64,000 bases of DNA from an uncultured Candidatus Melainabacteria bacterium (GTDB lineage: Bacteria; Cyanobacteriota; Vampirovibrionia; Gastranaerophilales; Gastranaerophilaceae). This document shows, piece by piece, positions 41,606 through 49,941 of the stretch. The position numbers were made by a program, and so were the translations under genes. Numbering within the stretch: position 1 is the stretch's first letter; every line of letters begins with the position of its first letter. Below the pieces are notes generated by a model. That model saw only the letters and a program-made list of their open reading frames with translations. It made no database searches and had not been told where the DNA came from. The stretch spans positions 124,001-188,000 of the forward strand of contig CAKUZD010000001.1 of assembly GCA_934718275.1 (NCBI GenBank). The letters run 5' to 3'.

Positions 41606-42718
41606 TTAGGGATTATTTGCAGAAGTAATATTCTTTTCTTTACTTTCTAATTCTTTTAATCTTGCAAGAGCTTCTTTCAACTCTTGAACCTCTGCACTCT
41701 GACGAGTTTTGTGAGAAAGTTCAATTACCTTTTGTTTGTATTGAGCTTTTTGTTGTTGTAGATGTTCTATATGTTCTAATCTACCTTTTCTTATCGACAT
41801 ATTCTGTTTAGCATTTTGGGCTTCTACATGCATATCATCAAACAAATCTTCCATATTAAGTGGGGTACCATTTGCTGTACCTAAATTTTTGCGTTTATTT
41901 TCTAAACTGTGCATTCTTGCCATATAATCATCTGGTCGTTTATCACCAACAACCCCACAAGCCTTATCTCGTAATGCAATAATTTTTTTATATGCACCTT
42001 TAGGATTTTTTATCATTTGAACAGCATCATCAACACTAAGACCTAAAGACTCTAAATAGTCAGATGTTTTACCATTAGCTTTTGAATATAAAACATCATC
42101 AATTAGTTTACCTATTATTACACACTCATCTTTATTTAAATTAGACGAATTAATATATTTATGTCTTAATTTTCTAATTTCTTGAAATTCAGAATCTCCT
42201 GCTAAAGCCTTAGATTTTTCTTTTAATTTCGTACGATAATCACTGATAACAGAGTTCATTTCGTCTAACTTGTAGCCATCTACATTATCTTCTTTTAAAT
42301 GTCTAATCACTTTATCATAATCTTTTTCAGATTTTGGCATTCCACCTATTTGTTTACAATCATAGCTGTTTAACCTCTCTGCTGAATTTTTGTTAAGCTC
42401 TTTTCTTTCAGCTTGATAGTTTGTTTTGATAGTTTGTCTTAATGTTTTTATTTTTTCTTTGAGAGTTTCTATTTCAGAAGATGCATTTGGAGCTTTTACC
42501 TCGTTTGCAACATTTTGAGCAGCTTCTTGTGCAGCCTTGTCGGCTTTGCCTCTGGTTGCTAAATAAATACCGACAGCTGCCAATGCTGTCAAGCCAGTAC
42601 CTACGATAACTGCTGTTTTGGTTGGAAAAGACTTTGCGTTCTCATCTGTCGTCTTTGGTTGTTGCTTGATTAGTTGAGTATTATTGATTTGAGATACATT
42701 GTTCAAGGATACAGGCAT
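41606..42718 (-). CDS. Coiled-coil hypothetical protein with N-terminal membrane helix
   Basis: A 370-residue protein. A polar N-terminus (about 35 residues) precedes a hydrophobic helix (TAVIVGTGLTALAAVGIYLAT, about 35-55). A long charged helical region follows, predicted as coiled coil at about 80-105 and 300-365 (QQKAQYKQKVIELSHKTRQSAEVQELKEALARLKELE). No enzyme motif is visible. TAGGAG precedes the ATG. Upstream lies a pentanucleotide tandem repeat inside the promoter/leader. A surface or structural role is possible. Confidence 0.75.
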   Translation of the reverse strand: MPVSLNNVSQINNTQLIKQQPKTTDENAKSFPTKTAVIVGTGLTALAAVGIYLATRGKADKAAQEAAQNVANEVKAPNASSEIETLKEKIKTLRQTIKTNYQAERKELNKNSAERLNSYDCKQIGGMPKSEKDYDKVIRHLKEDNVDGYKLDEMNSVISDYRTKLKEKSKALAGDSEFQEIRKLRHKYINSSNLNKDECVIIGKLIDDVLYSKANGKTSDYLESLGLSVDDAVQMIKNPKGAYKKIIALRDKACGVVGDKRPDDYMARMHSLENKRKNLGTANGTPLNMEDLFDDMHVEAQNAKQNMSIRKGRLEHIEHLQQQKAQYKQKVIELSHKTRQSAEVQELKEALARLKELESKEKNITSANNP

Positions 42719-42790
42719 AGTTTAACTCCTACAATTTTCCACTATATCTATATTAAAACACGAAATTATATAAATTTGCCCCGTCACATC

Positions 42791-42830
42791 ATATCATATC
42801 ATATCATATCATATTATATCATACTATATC
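42791..42830. repeat. Pentanucleotide tandem repeat (ATATC)8
   Basis: There are eight consecutive 5-bp units, six perfect and two with one substitution. The tract lies 73-112 bp upstream of the coiled-coil gene start. On the minus strand TATAAT-like hexamers occur just before the tract, inside it and after it. Confidence 0.85.
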
Positions 42831-43160
42831 GGGCATTATAACTGAATTTGAGAGGTTTTAAACCTTTTTTATATTTCGTAATGTTTTGATAATGTATTAT
42901 GTATTTTATCAATTTGTATCTGTTGGTTGTGCATATCCACTCAACAATAATATTCATAAATTATACATCCACAAAATGTTCGTTTTTGTCCAATTTACCT
43001 TACACATAGTTTGTTTACTTCCACCCCATCAAACTCGCTCACAAAGCCGATTGTTAAAAATAATCACATCATCTGTTATAACCAAACCACTAAATAAAAT
43101 ACAGAGCAAATGCTTTTTCTTCCGAGTTGCCATAAACATATAAATTTAAACAAAAAAATA
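42831..43160. other. Intergenic stretch without supported gene
   Basis: Between the tandem repeat and tRNA-Phe there is only a promoter-like TTATAAT on the minus strand near 42838 and an 85-codon plus-strand frame (42886-43143) without ribosome site or plausible composition. TTCCGAGTTGC at 43119-43129 repeats, in inverse orientation, the 3' part of tRNA-Phe. Confidence 0.4.
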
Positions 43161-43233
43161 TGCCGCAACTCGGAATTGAACCAAGGACACAGGGATTTTC
43201 AGTCCCTTGCTCTACCAACTGAGCTATTGCGGC
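43161..43233 (-). tRNA. tRNA-Phe (anticodon GAA)
   Basis: A 73-nt cloverleaf. The acceptor stem GCCGCAA/TTGCGGC is perfect, the D arm is GCTC/GAGC, the anticodon loop is CTGAAAA in stem AGGGA/TCCCT, and the T arm has loop TTCAATT. The discriminator is A and CCA is not encoded. It lies 131 nt downstream of infC on the same strand. Confidence 0.96.
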
Positions 43234-43364
43234 ATATTTTATGTAATTATCAATCAAATATCTTTTTTGTAGGCAATAAAATATTCTTTGGAGTAAATGG
43301 TTGCAAATATTCAATTGCCACGTTTATTATTATACTTGCTAAATTTTTTCAGTCAAGGACTTTT

Positions 43365-43904
43365 TTATTGTGCACTGGGAGCAACATATAATGTTACGTT
43401 ACGCCCTTCCAATTGCGGTTTCTTTTCAACTACAACCGGCATGTTTTCCATGTCTTTTAAAAATTTATTTGCCAAATCAAACGCTAAATTAGAGTGTTGC
43501 ATCTCACGCCCTCTTAGCATGACAACAATTTTAACTTTATTACCTTGTGCAATAAATTTTTCTAAACTCTTAATTCTAACTTGATAATCATGAGTATCAA
43601 TTTTATAACGGATTTTTATTTCTTTAACATCAACCGTATGCTGTTTTTTCTTTGCTTCTTTAGCACGTTTTTCTAATTCGTATTTATATTTTCCATAATT
43701 TAAAATTTTTGCAACAGGCGGTTCTTGGTTCGGGTTTATCAACACCAAATCCAAATCGGCATCATAAGCCATTTGTAATGCTTTTGACGTAGCTACAACG
43801 CCCTTATTATCACCATTTTGGTCAATTAAGCGAACTTCTCTTGAACGAATTCTTTCATTCATAATCGCTTGATTTCTATTGTTTCTATTATCGTTAGCTG
43901 CTAT
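43365..43904 (-). CDS. infC: Translation initiation factor IF-3, probable AUA start
   Basis: IF-3 checks start codons and keeps 30S subunits free. The N-domain signature MNERIRSREVRLIDQNGDNKGVV, the linker YKYELEKRAKEAKKKQH and the C-domain EIKIRYKIDTHDYQVRIKSLEKFI are unmistakable. The ATG at 43862 has no ribosome site. Fourteen codons upstream an in-frame ATA (43904) follows AGGAG by 8 nt, giving 179 residues beginning AANDNRNNRNQ. IF-3 genes often use AUU or AUA starts for autoregulation, so this start is preferred; AUG 43862 is the alternative. rpmI and rplT, common neighbours, are absent. An extended -10 TGT+TAATAT (43941-43949) lies upstream. Confidence 0.93.
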   Translation of the reverse strand: MAANDNRNNRNQAIMNERIRSREVRLIDQNGDNKGVVATSKALQMAYDADLDLVLINPNQEPPVAKILNYGKYKYELEKRAKEAKKKQHTVDVKEIKIRYKIDTHDYQVRIKSLEKFIAQGNKVKIVVMLRGREMQHSNLAFDLANKFLKDMENMPVVVEKKPQLEGRNVTLYVAPSAQ

Positions 43905-43989
43905 TGTTTTATCTCCTATATAACTTAGTTTACAGTTGTTATATTAACACAAAAATGGCTTTTTGCGCACTTTTTAAAGAAATAAAAAT

Positions 43990-44007
43990 TTTGTAACAAT
44001 ATGTAAA
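43990..44007 (-). promoter_or_regulatory. Perfect HLR1/RpaB-type box upstream of infC
   Basis: The minus strand reads TTTACATA-TT-GTTACAAA, with no mismatch to the consensus. It is centred about 64 bp upstream of the predicted infC transcription start and also about 150 bp before the divergent 50-residue ORF. Confidence 0.62.
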
Positions 44008-44154
44008 TACGAATTTATTTCCCTCAAAACCCAATACAGTAAAGCCTTTTACCAATTTTTTAATCTTTTAATATATTAAAGTTTTTAGACAAAAAACCGA
44101 TATAAAAATTACTGAAAGACACAATAGTTCGTAAAAATTAATAAGGAGTTAAGT

Positions 44155-44307
44155 ATGATTGAACAAAAACAAATCGGAGCTGAAACACAAGAAGTCTTTT
44201 TGGACTTGAACAATGGAGAGTATTTGCAATTTGATATGACGTTACCCCTGCAAATTTTATTTGATGACGTTATGAATTTTGTATCAAAAACAGATTTTGA
44301 AGAATAA
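44155..44307 (+). CDS. Small acidic hypothetical protein, 50 residues
   Basis: MIEQKQIGAETQEV... a small acidic protein (many Asp/Glu, few Lys) with a strand-like EYLQFDMTLPLQILF segment. AAGGAG 7 nt before the ATG and a strong terminator after the stop make it a well-delimited independent gene. No family is recognised. It is divergent from infC. Confidence 0.7.
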   Translation: MIEQKQIGAETQEVFLDLNNGEYLQFDMTLPLQILFDDVMNFVSKTDFEE

Positions 44308-44327
44308 TTTACGATTTTAAATCCAAT

Positions 44328-44363
44328 TAAAGAAGGTGTTATTATTTTAACACCTTCTTTTTT
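44328..44363 (+). terminator. Terminator after 50-residue ORF
   Basis: Stem AAGAAGGTGTTA/TAACACCTTCTT with a short loop, followed by a T-run. Confidence 0.88.
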
Positions 44364-44438
44364 GTTACAATTTATAGAAAAATGAAGATGTTCGTGCAAT
44401 AATAAATTTATTAAGATGGCTTTAAGAGGGATATTTAT

Positions 44439-46556
44439 ATGAATAAATTTATAAGACTAATGTGTGTAGTTTCCTTAGGGTTTTGTAGCATTAACCCATG
44501 CTTTGCAGGCTTTAAAGAGCATTTTGATCTTGGACAACAATATTTATCAAATTATCAATATTCAGGTGCTATCACAGAATTTAAAAGTGCTTTAAGAATT
44601 AACTACCTTGACAATTCTGCGAGACTTGGACTTATAAATTCTTACCTATCCAGAGGCACATACTACGCTAACACAGACCATGATTACCAAAAAGCTGCAG
44701 ATGATTATCGCGCAGCATTATTCTATTTAACAATATACCCAAATGCTAATCAAGTTAAAAACTCCGCACAAACAATTGTTTTAGTCGGTTCAAACTTAAA
44801 TAAGTGTTTAAATGCAATAAATTTTGAAACATCTGCACAAAACAGATATTCAACCGCAAAACAACTCCGTGCAGAAGGAAACTTTGCTGCTGCCGGATAC
44901 GAGTTTAGTCAAGCTCTATCAGATGCAAGCTTTGTAAAAGACAGCCTACAACAAACTGCAGATATCTTAAAAGTTCTTGGAAATGACCCTAAGGCATCCG
45001 AATACTATAAAAAAGCAGTTGCAGTTGCCCCAAATGACATACCTTTAAGATTAACCTACGCACAATTACTTGATAAACTTGGCCAAGAAGATGCTTCTGT
45101 TGAAGAATATAATTACATCTTGTCTAAAACCACGGATAACAAAGATATTTTATACACCTTAGAAAGGATTTATAAACGAAAATTGGAAGACTCTCCTAAC
45201 GATGCGGTTATAACAGCAAACTTAGGAGCAATTATGCAAAAAGAAGGCAATTATGACGAAGCATTGAGATACTATTCAAAAGCTGAATATTTAGACCCTT
45301 CCAACACAAATACGAGATTAAATGTCGGAACTCTTTATCAACAAAAAGGTGATTATAAGACGGCAATTACAGCTTATGATTCAATTCTTATACTTAACCC
45401 TGACGATATTCAGGCAAATTTATACAAAGCCCAATCTTTAGCTGCCTCCGGAGACAAAAAAAGCGCACTTGAGTTATATAAAAAAGTTACAACTTTAGAA
45501 CCAAACAACGAAATTGCGCAAGCAGATATGATTGACATGGTTAAAGAAACAATGGCTATACCGCAATTTGTTGAATATATAAAGAAAAACAACCCCAATA
45601 ATGCCTCAGACATATTGTATAACTACGCATTGGATTTACACAAGAAAAATAAACTTGCCGATGCTATAAACCTATATAATGAAGTAATAAAAATTGATTC
45701 TACAAATCCGGAAGTTTACGTAAACCTTGCAATTGCACAAGGACAAAATAAAAACTACGACACTGCTTTGGCAACTATAAATACTGCTAAATCGAAGTTT
45801 AACAATAATTCTCAAATTACCGAAGCCGAACTTTCTTTAAAAGCGCAAGCCACAGATGAAAAACTTGAAATTGCTGCAAATTATTACAACAACAAAGATT
45901 ATCAAAATGCAATTAATGAATATTTAAAAATTAGCCCTGCCACAGCAGATACCATGCTTGGTGTAGCATCAGCCTATCAAAACCTAAATCAAACTGACAA
46001 GGCAATAGAATATTACAAACAAGCTCTTAGCTTTGCCCCTACAAATTCTGATATTGCTTATTACATAGCCGCTCTATATGCTGATAAAGAGGATATGGAA
46101 AATGCAAAAATTTTCGCACAAAAATCTTTAGCACTAAATAAGACAAACAAACAAGCTCAAGAATTATTAAAAAATATTTCAGAAAACCTTGTTGCTCAAA
46201 ACTTAGACAAAGCTATTTCATTATTTGATAACGAAAAATACACAGAAAGCCTGGAATTAATAAATAAAATTTTGACAACAGACTCAAAAAATGCTTATGC
46301 TTTGTACTATAGAGGAATGATTTACGATACCCAAAAGAAATACAGTTTAGCTATTAACGATTATAAGAAGGCTATTAGCTTAAATCCGGATCTTATAATA
46401 GCAAACTATTTAATTGGAGTTGACTATGACATGTTAGAGCAATATAAAAATGCAATGTCATATTACAAAGCTTTCACTACAACATATTCAGAGGATGATG
46501 AATATGCAAAATATGCAAAAAACAGAATAAGCGAGCTTACACCTTATGTCAAATAA
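44439..46556 (+). CDS. Exported TPR-repeat protein
   Basis: A 705-residue protein with a signal peptide (about 1-23, ending CFAG) and about fifteen tetratricopeptide repeats. Examples are YLSNYQYSGAITEFKSALRI near residue 33, NYDEALRYYSKAEYLDPSN near 270, GDYKTAITAYDSILILNPDD near 305 and TDKAIEYYKQALSFAPTN near 520. It probably scaffolds envelope proteins in the periplasm or outer surface. There are no other domains. Its end overlaps dusB by 11 nt, so they are cotranscribed although unrelated in function. Confidence 0.88.
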   Translation: MNKFIRLMCVVSLGFCSINPCFAGFKEHFDLGQQYLSNYQYSGAITEFKSALRINYLDNSARLGLINSYLSRGTYYANTDHDYQKAADDYRAALFYLTIYPNANQVKNSAQTIVLVGSNLNKCLNAINFETSAQNRYSTAKQLRAEGNFAAAGYEFSQALSDASFVKDSLQQTADILKVLGNDPKASEYYKKAVAVAPNDIPLRLTYAQLLDKLGQEDASVEEYNYILSKTTDNKDILYTLERIYKRKLEDSPNDAVITANLGAIMQKEGNYDEALRYYSKAEYLDPSNTNTRLNVGTLYQQKGDYKTAITAYDSILILNPDDIQANLYKAQSLAASGDKKSALELYKKVTTLEPNNEIAQADMIDMVKETMAIPQFVEYIKKNNPNNASDILYNYALDLHKKNKLADAINLYNEVIKIDSTNPEVYVNLAIAQGQNKNYDTALATINTAKSKFNNNSQITEAELSLKAQATDEKLEIAANYYNNKDYQNAINEYLKISPATADTMLGVASAYQNLNQTDKAIEYYKQALSFAPTNSDIAYYIAALYADKEDMENAKIFAQKSLALNKTNKQAQELLKNISENLVAQNLDKAISLFDNEKYTESLELINKILTTDSKNAYALYYRGMIYDTQKKYSLAINDYKKAISLNPDLIIANYLIGVDYDMLEQYKNAMSYYKAFTTTYSEDDEYAKYAKNRISELTPYVK

Positions 46557-47535
46557 CCAAGATAGCGTAAAACAACTAATACAAGCAAAAGTGTCTCTTG
46601 CCCCAATGGCAGGCATAACCGATTATGTATTAAGGACTTTAGTTCGACAATATTCTCCGGATGCTCTTTTAACCACCGAAATGATAAGTTCTGAATATCT
46701 CGCTCAAACCCTCAATGGCAGAAGCGGAGTAGAAATTTTAAAGAGAAATGAAAATCACTCCCCAATTTCCTATCAAATTAGCGGACATAAACCCCACATG
46801 ATGCAACAAGCTGCAAAATTCCTAACTCAATATGCAGACATGATAGATATCAACATGGGATGTCCGGTAAAAAAAGTTGTAGGTGGGCAAGATGGGGCAG
46901 CTTTAATGCGAAATCCTTTACTTGCCTCTGATTTGGTTAAAGCCGTAAAAGATGGAACCGATAAGCCCGTAAGTGTTAAATTCCGCCTTGGGTATACCGT
47001 TGATGAAATGAACTATGTTGAATTCGGGCAAGCTATGCAACAGGCAGGAGCTGAATTTATTACTATCCATGGGCGAACACGTTCTCAAATGTATAGCGGA
47101 CATGCTGATTGGGAAAAAATAAAAAAATTGAAAGAAAATGTTGATATTCCGGTATTTGCAAATGGAGATATTTTAACAATTGAAGATGCAATAGAATGCC
47201 TTAATCTTTCTTGCGCAGACGGAGTAGCAGTTGGGAGAGGAGCAATCGGAGATCCAACACTTATTGCCAGAATTTCTCACTACTTAAAAACAGGAGAAAA
47301 ACAACCTATACCGCCATTAGAAGAACGAATTGAAATGCTTAAATTCCACTTAAATGAAGAAATAAAACTACGAGGCGAAAAAGTTGCTATCAAATTTATG
47401 AGAAAATTTTATCCATATTATTTAGCAGGATTTAAAAATGCAAAAGGCTTACGCTCTCAATTAGTAATTGAAGAAGATTATGATAGAATTATAAACACTC
47501 TAAATAGTTTAAGTTTTGTTAAAACAAAATTTTAA
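46546..47535 (+). CDS. dusB: tRNA-dihydrouridine synthase (DusB-like)
   Basis: A 329-residue FMN-dependent enzyme that reduces uridines in the tRNA D-loop. Motifs include SLAPMAGITDYVLRTLVRQY (FMN site), the catalytic Cys106 in DINMGCPVKKVVGGQDGAALM, VSVKFRLGY, FITIHGRTRSQMYSGHADW and VPVFANGDI-type and VGRGAIGDP phosphate-binding loops. The length fits DusB. The start lies inside the end of the TPR gene. Confidence 0.94.
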   Translation: MSNNQDSVKQLIQAKVSLAPMAGITDYVLRTLVRQYSPDALLTTEMISSEYLAQTLNGRSGVEILKRNENHSPISYQISGHKPHMMQQAAKFLTQYADMIDINMGCPVKKVVGGQDGAALMRNPLLASDLVKAVKDGTDKPVSVKFRLGYTVDEMNYVEFGQAMQQAGAEFITIHGRTRSQMYSGHADWEKIKKLKENVDIPVFANGDILTIEDAIECLNLSCADGVAVGRGAIGDPTLIARISHYLKTGEKQPIPPLEERIEMLKFHLNEEIKLRGEKVAIKFMRKFYPYYLAGFKNAKGLRSQLVIEEDYDRIINTLNSLSFVKTKF

Positions 47536-47591
47536 ATATTAGCAATAAAATTAATTTAGGGACATTTAAATTTTTGCAAAGGAGAGTAATT

Positions 47592-47963
47592 ATGAACTCA
47601 AATATAAGTCTTAAATTAGTAAAAGAAGTGCAACCATTTAAATCACCAAATGTAAAAGGATTGTTATTAGAAAACTCTAAATACCATTATATTGGGAACA
47701 AACACACTTATATTGAATCCAGTAAAATTTCTGATATGTCAGGAACAAATGCTGAGTATTCAACAAAAAAACTTACAAATGGCGGAATTTTTGAAGTATA
47801 TAGAATGAAAGATGTCGTTCTTAAATTGATAAAAAACAAGTTTGGCGACATTAAAGCTTTCAAACTTAGCGGAATGGAAAAATCAGACGTAATGCCAAAG
47901 GAAAATATTATCGAAAATACTAAACAGGCATTCGCAGCAAAAGTCAAGAGTTTCTTCGACTAA
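47592..47963 (+). CDS. Hypothetical protein, 123 residues
   Basis: An unrecognised basic protein with mixed strand-helix character (KHTYIESSKISDM, NGGIFEVYRMKDVVLKLIKNKFG). AAGGAGAG precedes ATG 47592, and in-frame codons upstream lack a ribosome site. It is followed by a strong bidirectional terminator. Nothing in the neighbourhood suggests a role. Confidence 0.65.
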   Translation: MNSNISLKLVKEVQPFKSPNVKGLLLENSKYHYIGNKHTYIESSKISDMSGTNAEYSTKKLTNGGIFEVYRMKDVVLKLIKNKFGDIKAFKLSGMEKSDVMPKENIIENTKQAFAAKVKSFFD

Positions 47964-47990
47964 TACGCAGAATTTTAACACTTATAAAAA

Positions 47991-48028
47991 CATAAATAAG
48001 ACCTAATAATTTTTAGGTCTTATTTATG
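47991..48028. terminator. Bidirectional terminator before argS 3' end
   Basis: A perfect 16-bp stem CATAAATAAGACCTAA and its complement with a 6-nt loop lies between converging genes. Confidence 0.85.
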
Positions 48029-48046
48029 CTAAATTATTATTCAAAA

Positions 48047-49801
48047 CTACATCCTTTCGGGAGCAGTAACTGCAAGAATATCTTCTAATGCATTATGTAA
48101 AACTGTTTTCACAGACCAAACAAGAGAGATACGAGCTTTCATCATTTCTTTATCATCAGAAATTACTCGATTTGCATTGTAGAATGAATGGAATTCACTT
48201 GCAAGTTCTTGAACATATCTACATATTGTATAAACCTGCCTTGTTTCTGCCGAAGTTTTAATAACCGATTTATACTCCTCTAATTTTAAAACTAATTTTC
48301 TGGCAGTTTCTAATGTTGGAAGAACAATTTCAGGATTAAAATTAGAAATCAATCCATCCAATTCATCTTCTGTCATTGGAGCCGGAGCTTTTTCTCCTGT
48401 TTCTGTGTTTAATTTTTCAGATACCAAATGTCTTAGGATTGAACAAGCTCTAGCATGTGCATATTGAACATAGAATACAGGATTTTCATCGCTATTAGTC
48501 TTAGCTAATTCAATATCAAAATCCAAAGTTGTATCAATATTTCTCATAGACATCCAAAAACGAGTTGCATCTACACCAACCTCATCAATCAGGTCTTTCA
48601 GAGTAACCATATTTTTACGTTTACCCATTCTTACTTCATTTCCGTTCACAACAAGATTTACCAACTGCCCTAGTAAAACCTCAAGTTTATCCGGATTATA
48701 ACCTAAAGCTTCGATTGATGCTTTCACACGAGCAACATAACCATGGTGATCTGCCCCCCAAATATTAATCATTCTATCAAAACCTCTTTGAAGTTTATCA
48801 ATATGGTAAGCAATATCAGCAGTTAGGTATGTATTTGAGCCATCAGCTTTTTTGATTACTCTGTCTTGATCATCTCCATAATCTGAAGATTTAAACCAAT
48901 CTGCTCCATCTTTTTGATAAATTTTGCCACTTGCTTTAAGTTTATTAACACATTCCTCAACTTTTCCGGAATTGTGCAAAGTAAGTTCAGAATAAAAATT
49001 ATCAAAATGAACTCTAAAATTATCTAATAAGTCGCGCTGAACTTTTTCTTCATAAGCTTTTGCAAAATCACAAAGAAGCTGTAATAAATTGGCAGGAATA
49101 TCTTTTACATCAACTCCTTTTAATTGTTCTGCTTCCTGAGAATATTTTGCAATAAATTCCTTTGCAACAGGAATTAAATAATCTCCGGGATAGAAATTTT
49201 TTCGTTCTATTTCATCATTAGGGAAATCTACAACCTCACCAAGCTCTTGGCGCACCCTGATTTCTAAAGAACGACCTAATTTTTGAATTTGAGAACCGGC
49301 ATCATTGATATAAAATTCTTGATAAACTTCATGTCCATAGAATTTTAACAAATTTGCCAAAACAGAACCCATCGCAGCCCAACGCCCATGACCAATATGA
49401 AAAGGACCTGTAGGGTTTGCGGAAACATATTCTAAAATAATTTTTTCAGCCGCAACATTTTTTGGCTTCCCAAATTCTTTAGGATTGGCAAAAATTTCAG
49501 CAACCAGATTTGACAAAATTTTCTTTCCTGCTTTAAAATTTATAAAACCTGCAACTACAGAATAATCATTATCATCTTTTTCTACAAACTCAACAATTGC
49601 ATTTGCAATTTGTGGAGGTGCAATTTTAGCAAAACGAGCCAACGAAGATACATTTACGGCATAATCACCAAAATCCGTATTTTTAGGTCGTTCTACCGTT
49701 AAGCTACCTTTATTATATTCAGTCATTGAGCCTAATTTTCCGGCAGCAACAGCTTTTTCAATCGCATTTTCAATTTTTTTTATAAAATAGTCTTTTATCA
49801 T
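48047..49801 (-). CDS. argS: Arginyl-tRNA synthetase
   Basis: A 584-residue class Ia synthetase. The N-terminal Add-1 domain (about 1-110) contacts the tRNA D-loop. The HIGH motif is in ANPTGPFHIGHGRWAAMGSVLANLL; INIWGADHHGYVARVKASIEALG and EVRMGKRKNMVTLKDLIDEVG mark the core, with a degenerate KMSKS as is common in ArgRS. The C-terminal DALR anticodon domain ends the protein. AGGAGA precedes the ATG. Two tRNA-Arg genes are in the window but not adjacent. Confidence 0.97.
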   Translation of the reverse strand: MIKDYFIKKIENAIEKAVAAGKLGSMTEYNKGSLTVERPKNTDFGDYAVNVSSLARFAKIAPPQIANAIVEFVEKDDNDYSVVAGFINFKAGKKILSNLVAEIFANPKEFGKPKNVAAEKIILEYVSANPTGPFHIGHGRWAAMGSVLANLLKFYGHEVYQEFYINDAGSQIQKLGRSLEIRVRQELGEVVDFPNDEIERKNFYPGDYLIPVAKEFIAKYSQEAEQLKGVDVKDIPANLLQLLCDFAKAYEEKVQRDLLDNFRVHFDNFYSELTLHNSGKVEECVNKLKASGKIYQKDGADWFKSSDYGDDQDRVIKKADGSNTYLTADIAYHIDKLQRGFDRMINIWGADHHGYVARVKASIEALGYNPDKLEVLLGQLVNLVVNGNEVRMGKRKNMVTLKDLIDEVGVDATRFWMSMRNIDTTLDFDIELAKTNSDENPVFYVQYAHARACSILRHLVSEKLNTETGEKAPAPMTEDELDGLISNFNPEIVLPTLETARKLVLKLEEYKSVIKTSAETRQVYTICRYVQELASEFHSFYNANRVISDDKEMMKARISLVWSVKTVLHNALEDILAVTAPERM

Positions 49802-49929
49802 ACATTTCTCTCCTGTAGGTTTATTTTAGCATGGAAAAAGTTAAAAATGAATTATTTATGGGAAATCCTTAAGAATAATATAGAATAAATTATTCAAATA
49901 AAGGATTTTATAATCAAAAATGTTTGTAC

Positions 49930-49935
49930 TATAAT
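49930..49935 (+). promoter_or_regulatory. -10 element for leaderless mgtE
   Basis: TATAAT followed by exactly 6 nt and ATG (49942). No ribosome site and no clear -35 are seen. Confidence 0.5.
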
Positions 49936-49941
49936 ATTGAT

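Noticed and set aside
41437..41628. 63-codon plus-strand ORF starting inside the long inverted repeat
   Set aside because: It starts with TTG, has no ribosome site, is Cys/Lys-rich with no recognisable domain, and overlaps the convergent coiled-coil gene. It is treated as part of a decayed stretch.
42886..43143. 85-codon plus-strand ORF between the tandem repeat and tRNA-Phe
   Set aside because: No Shine-Dalgarno or promoter at the right distance, and a Tyr/Phe/His/Cys-rich composition typical of chance frames in AT-rich DNA.
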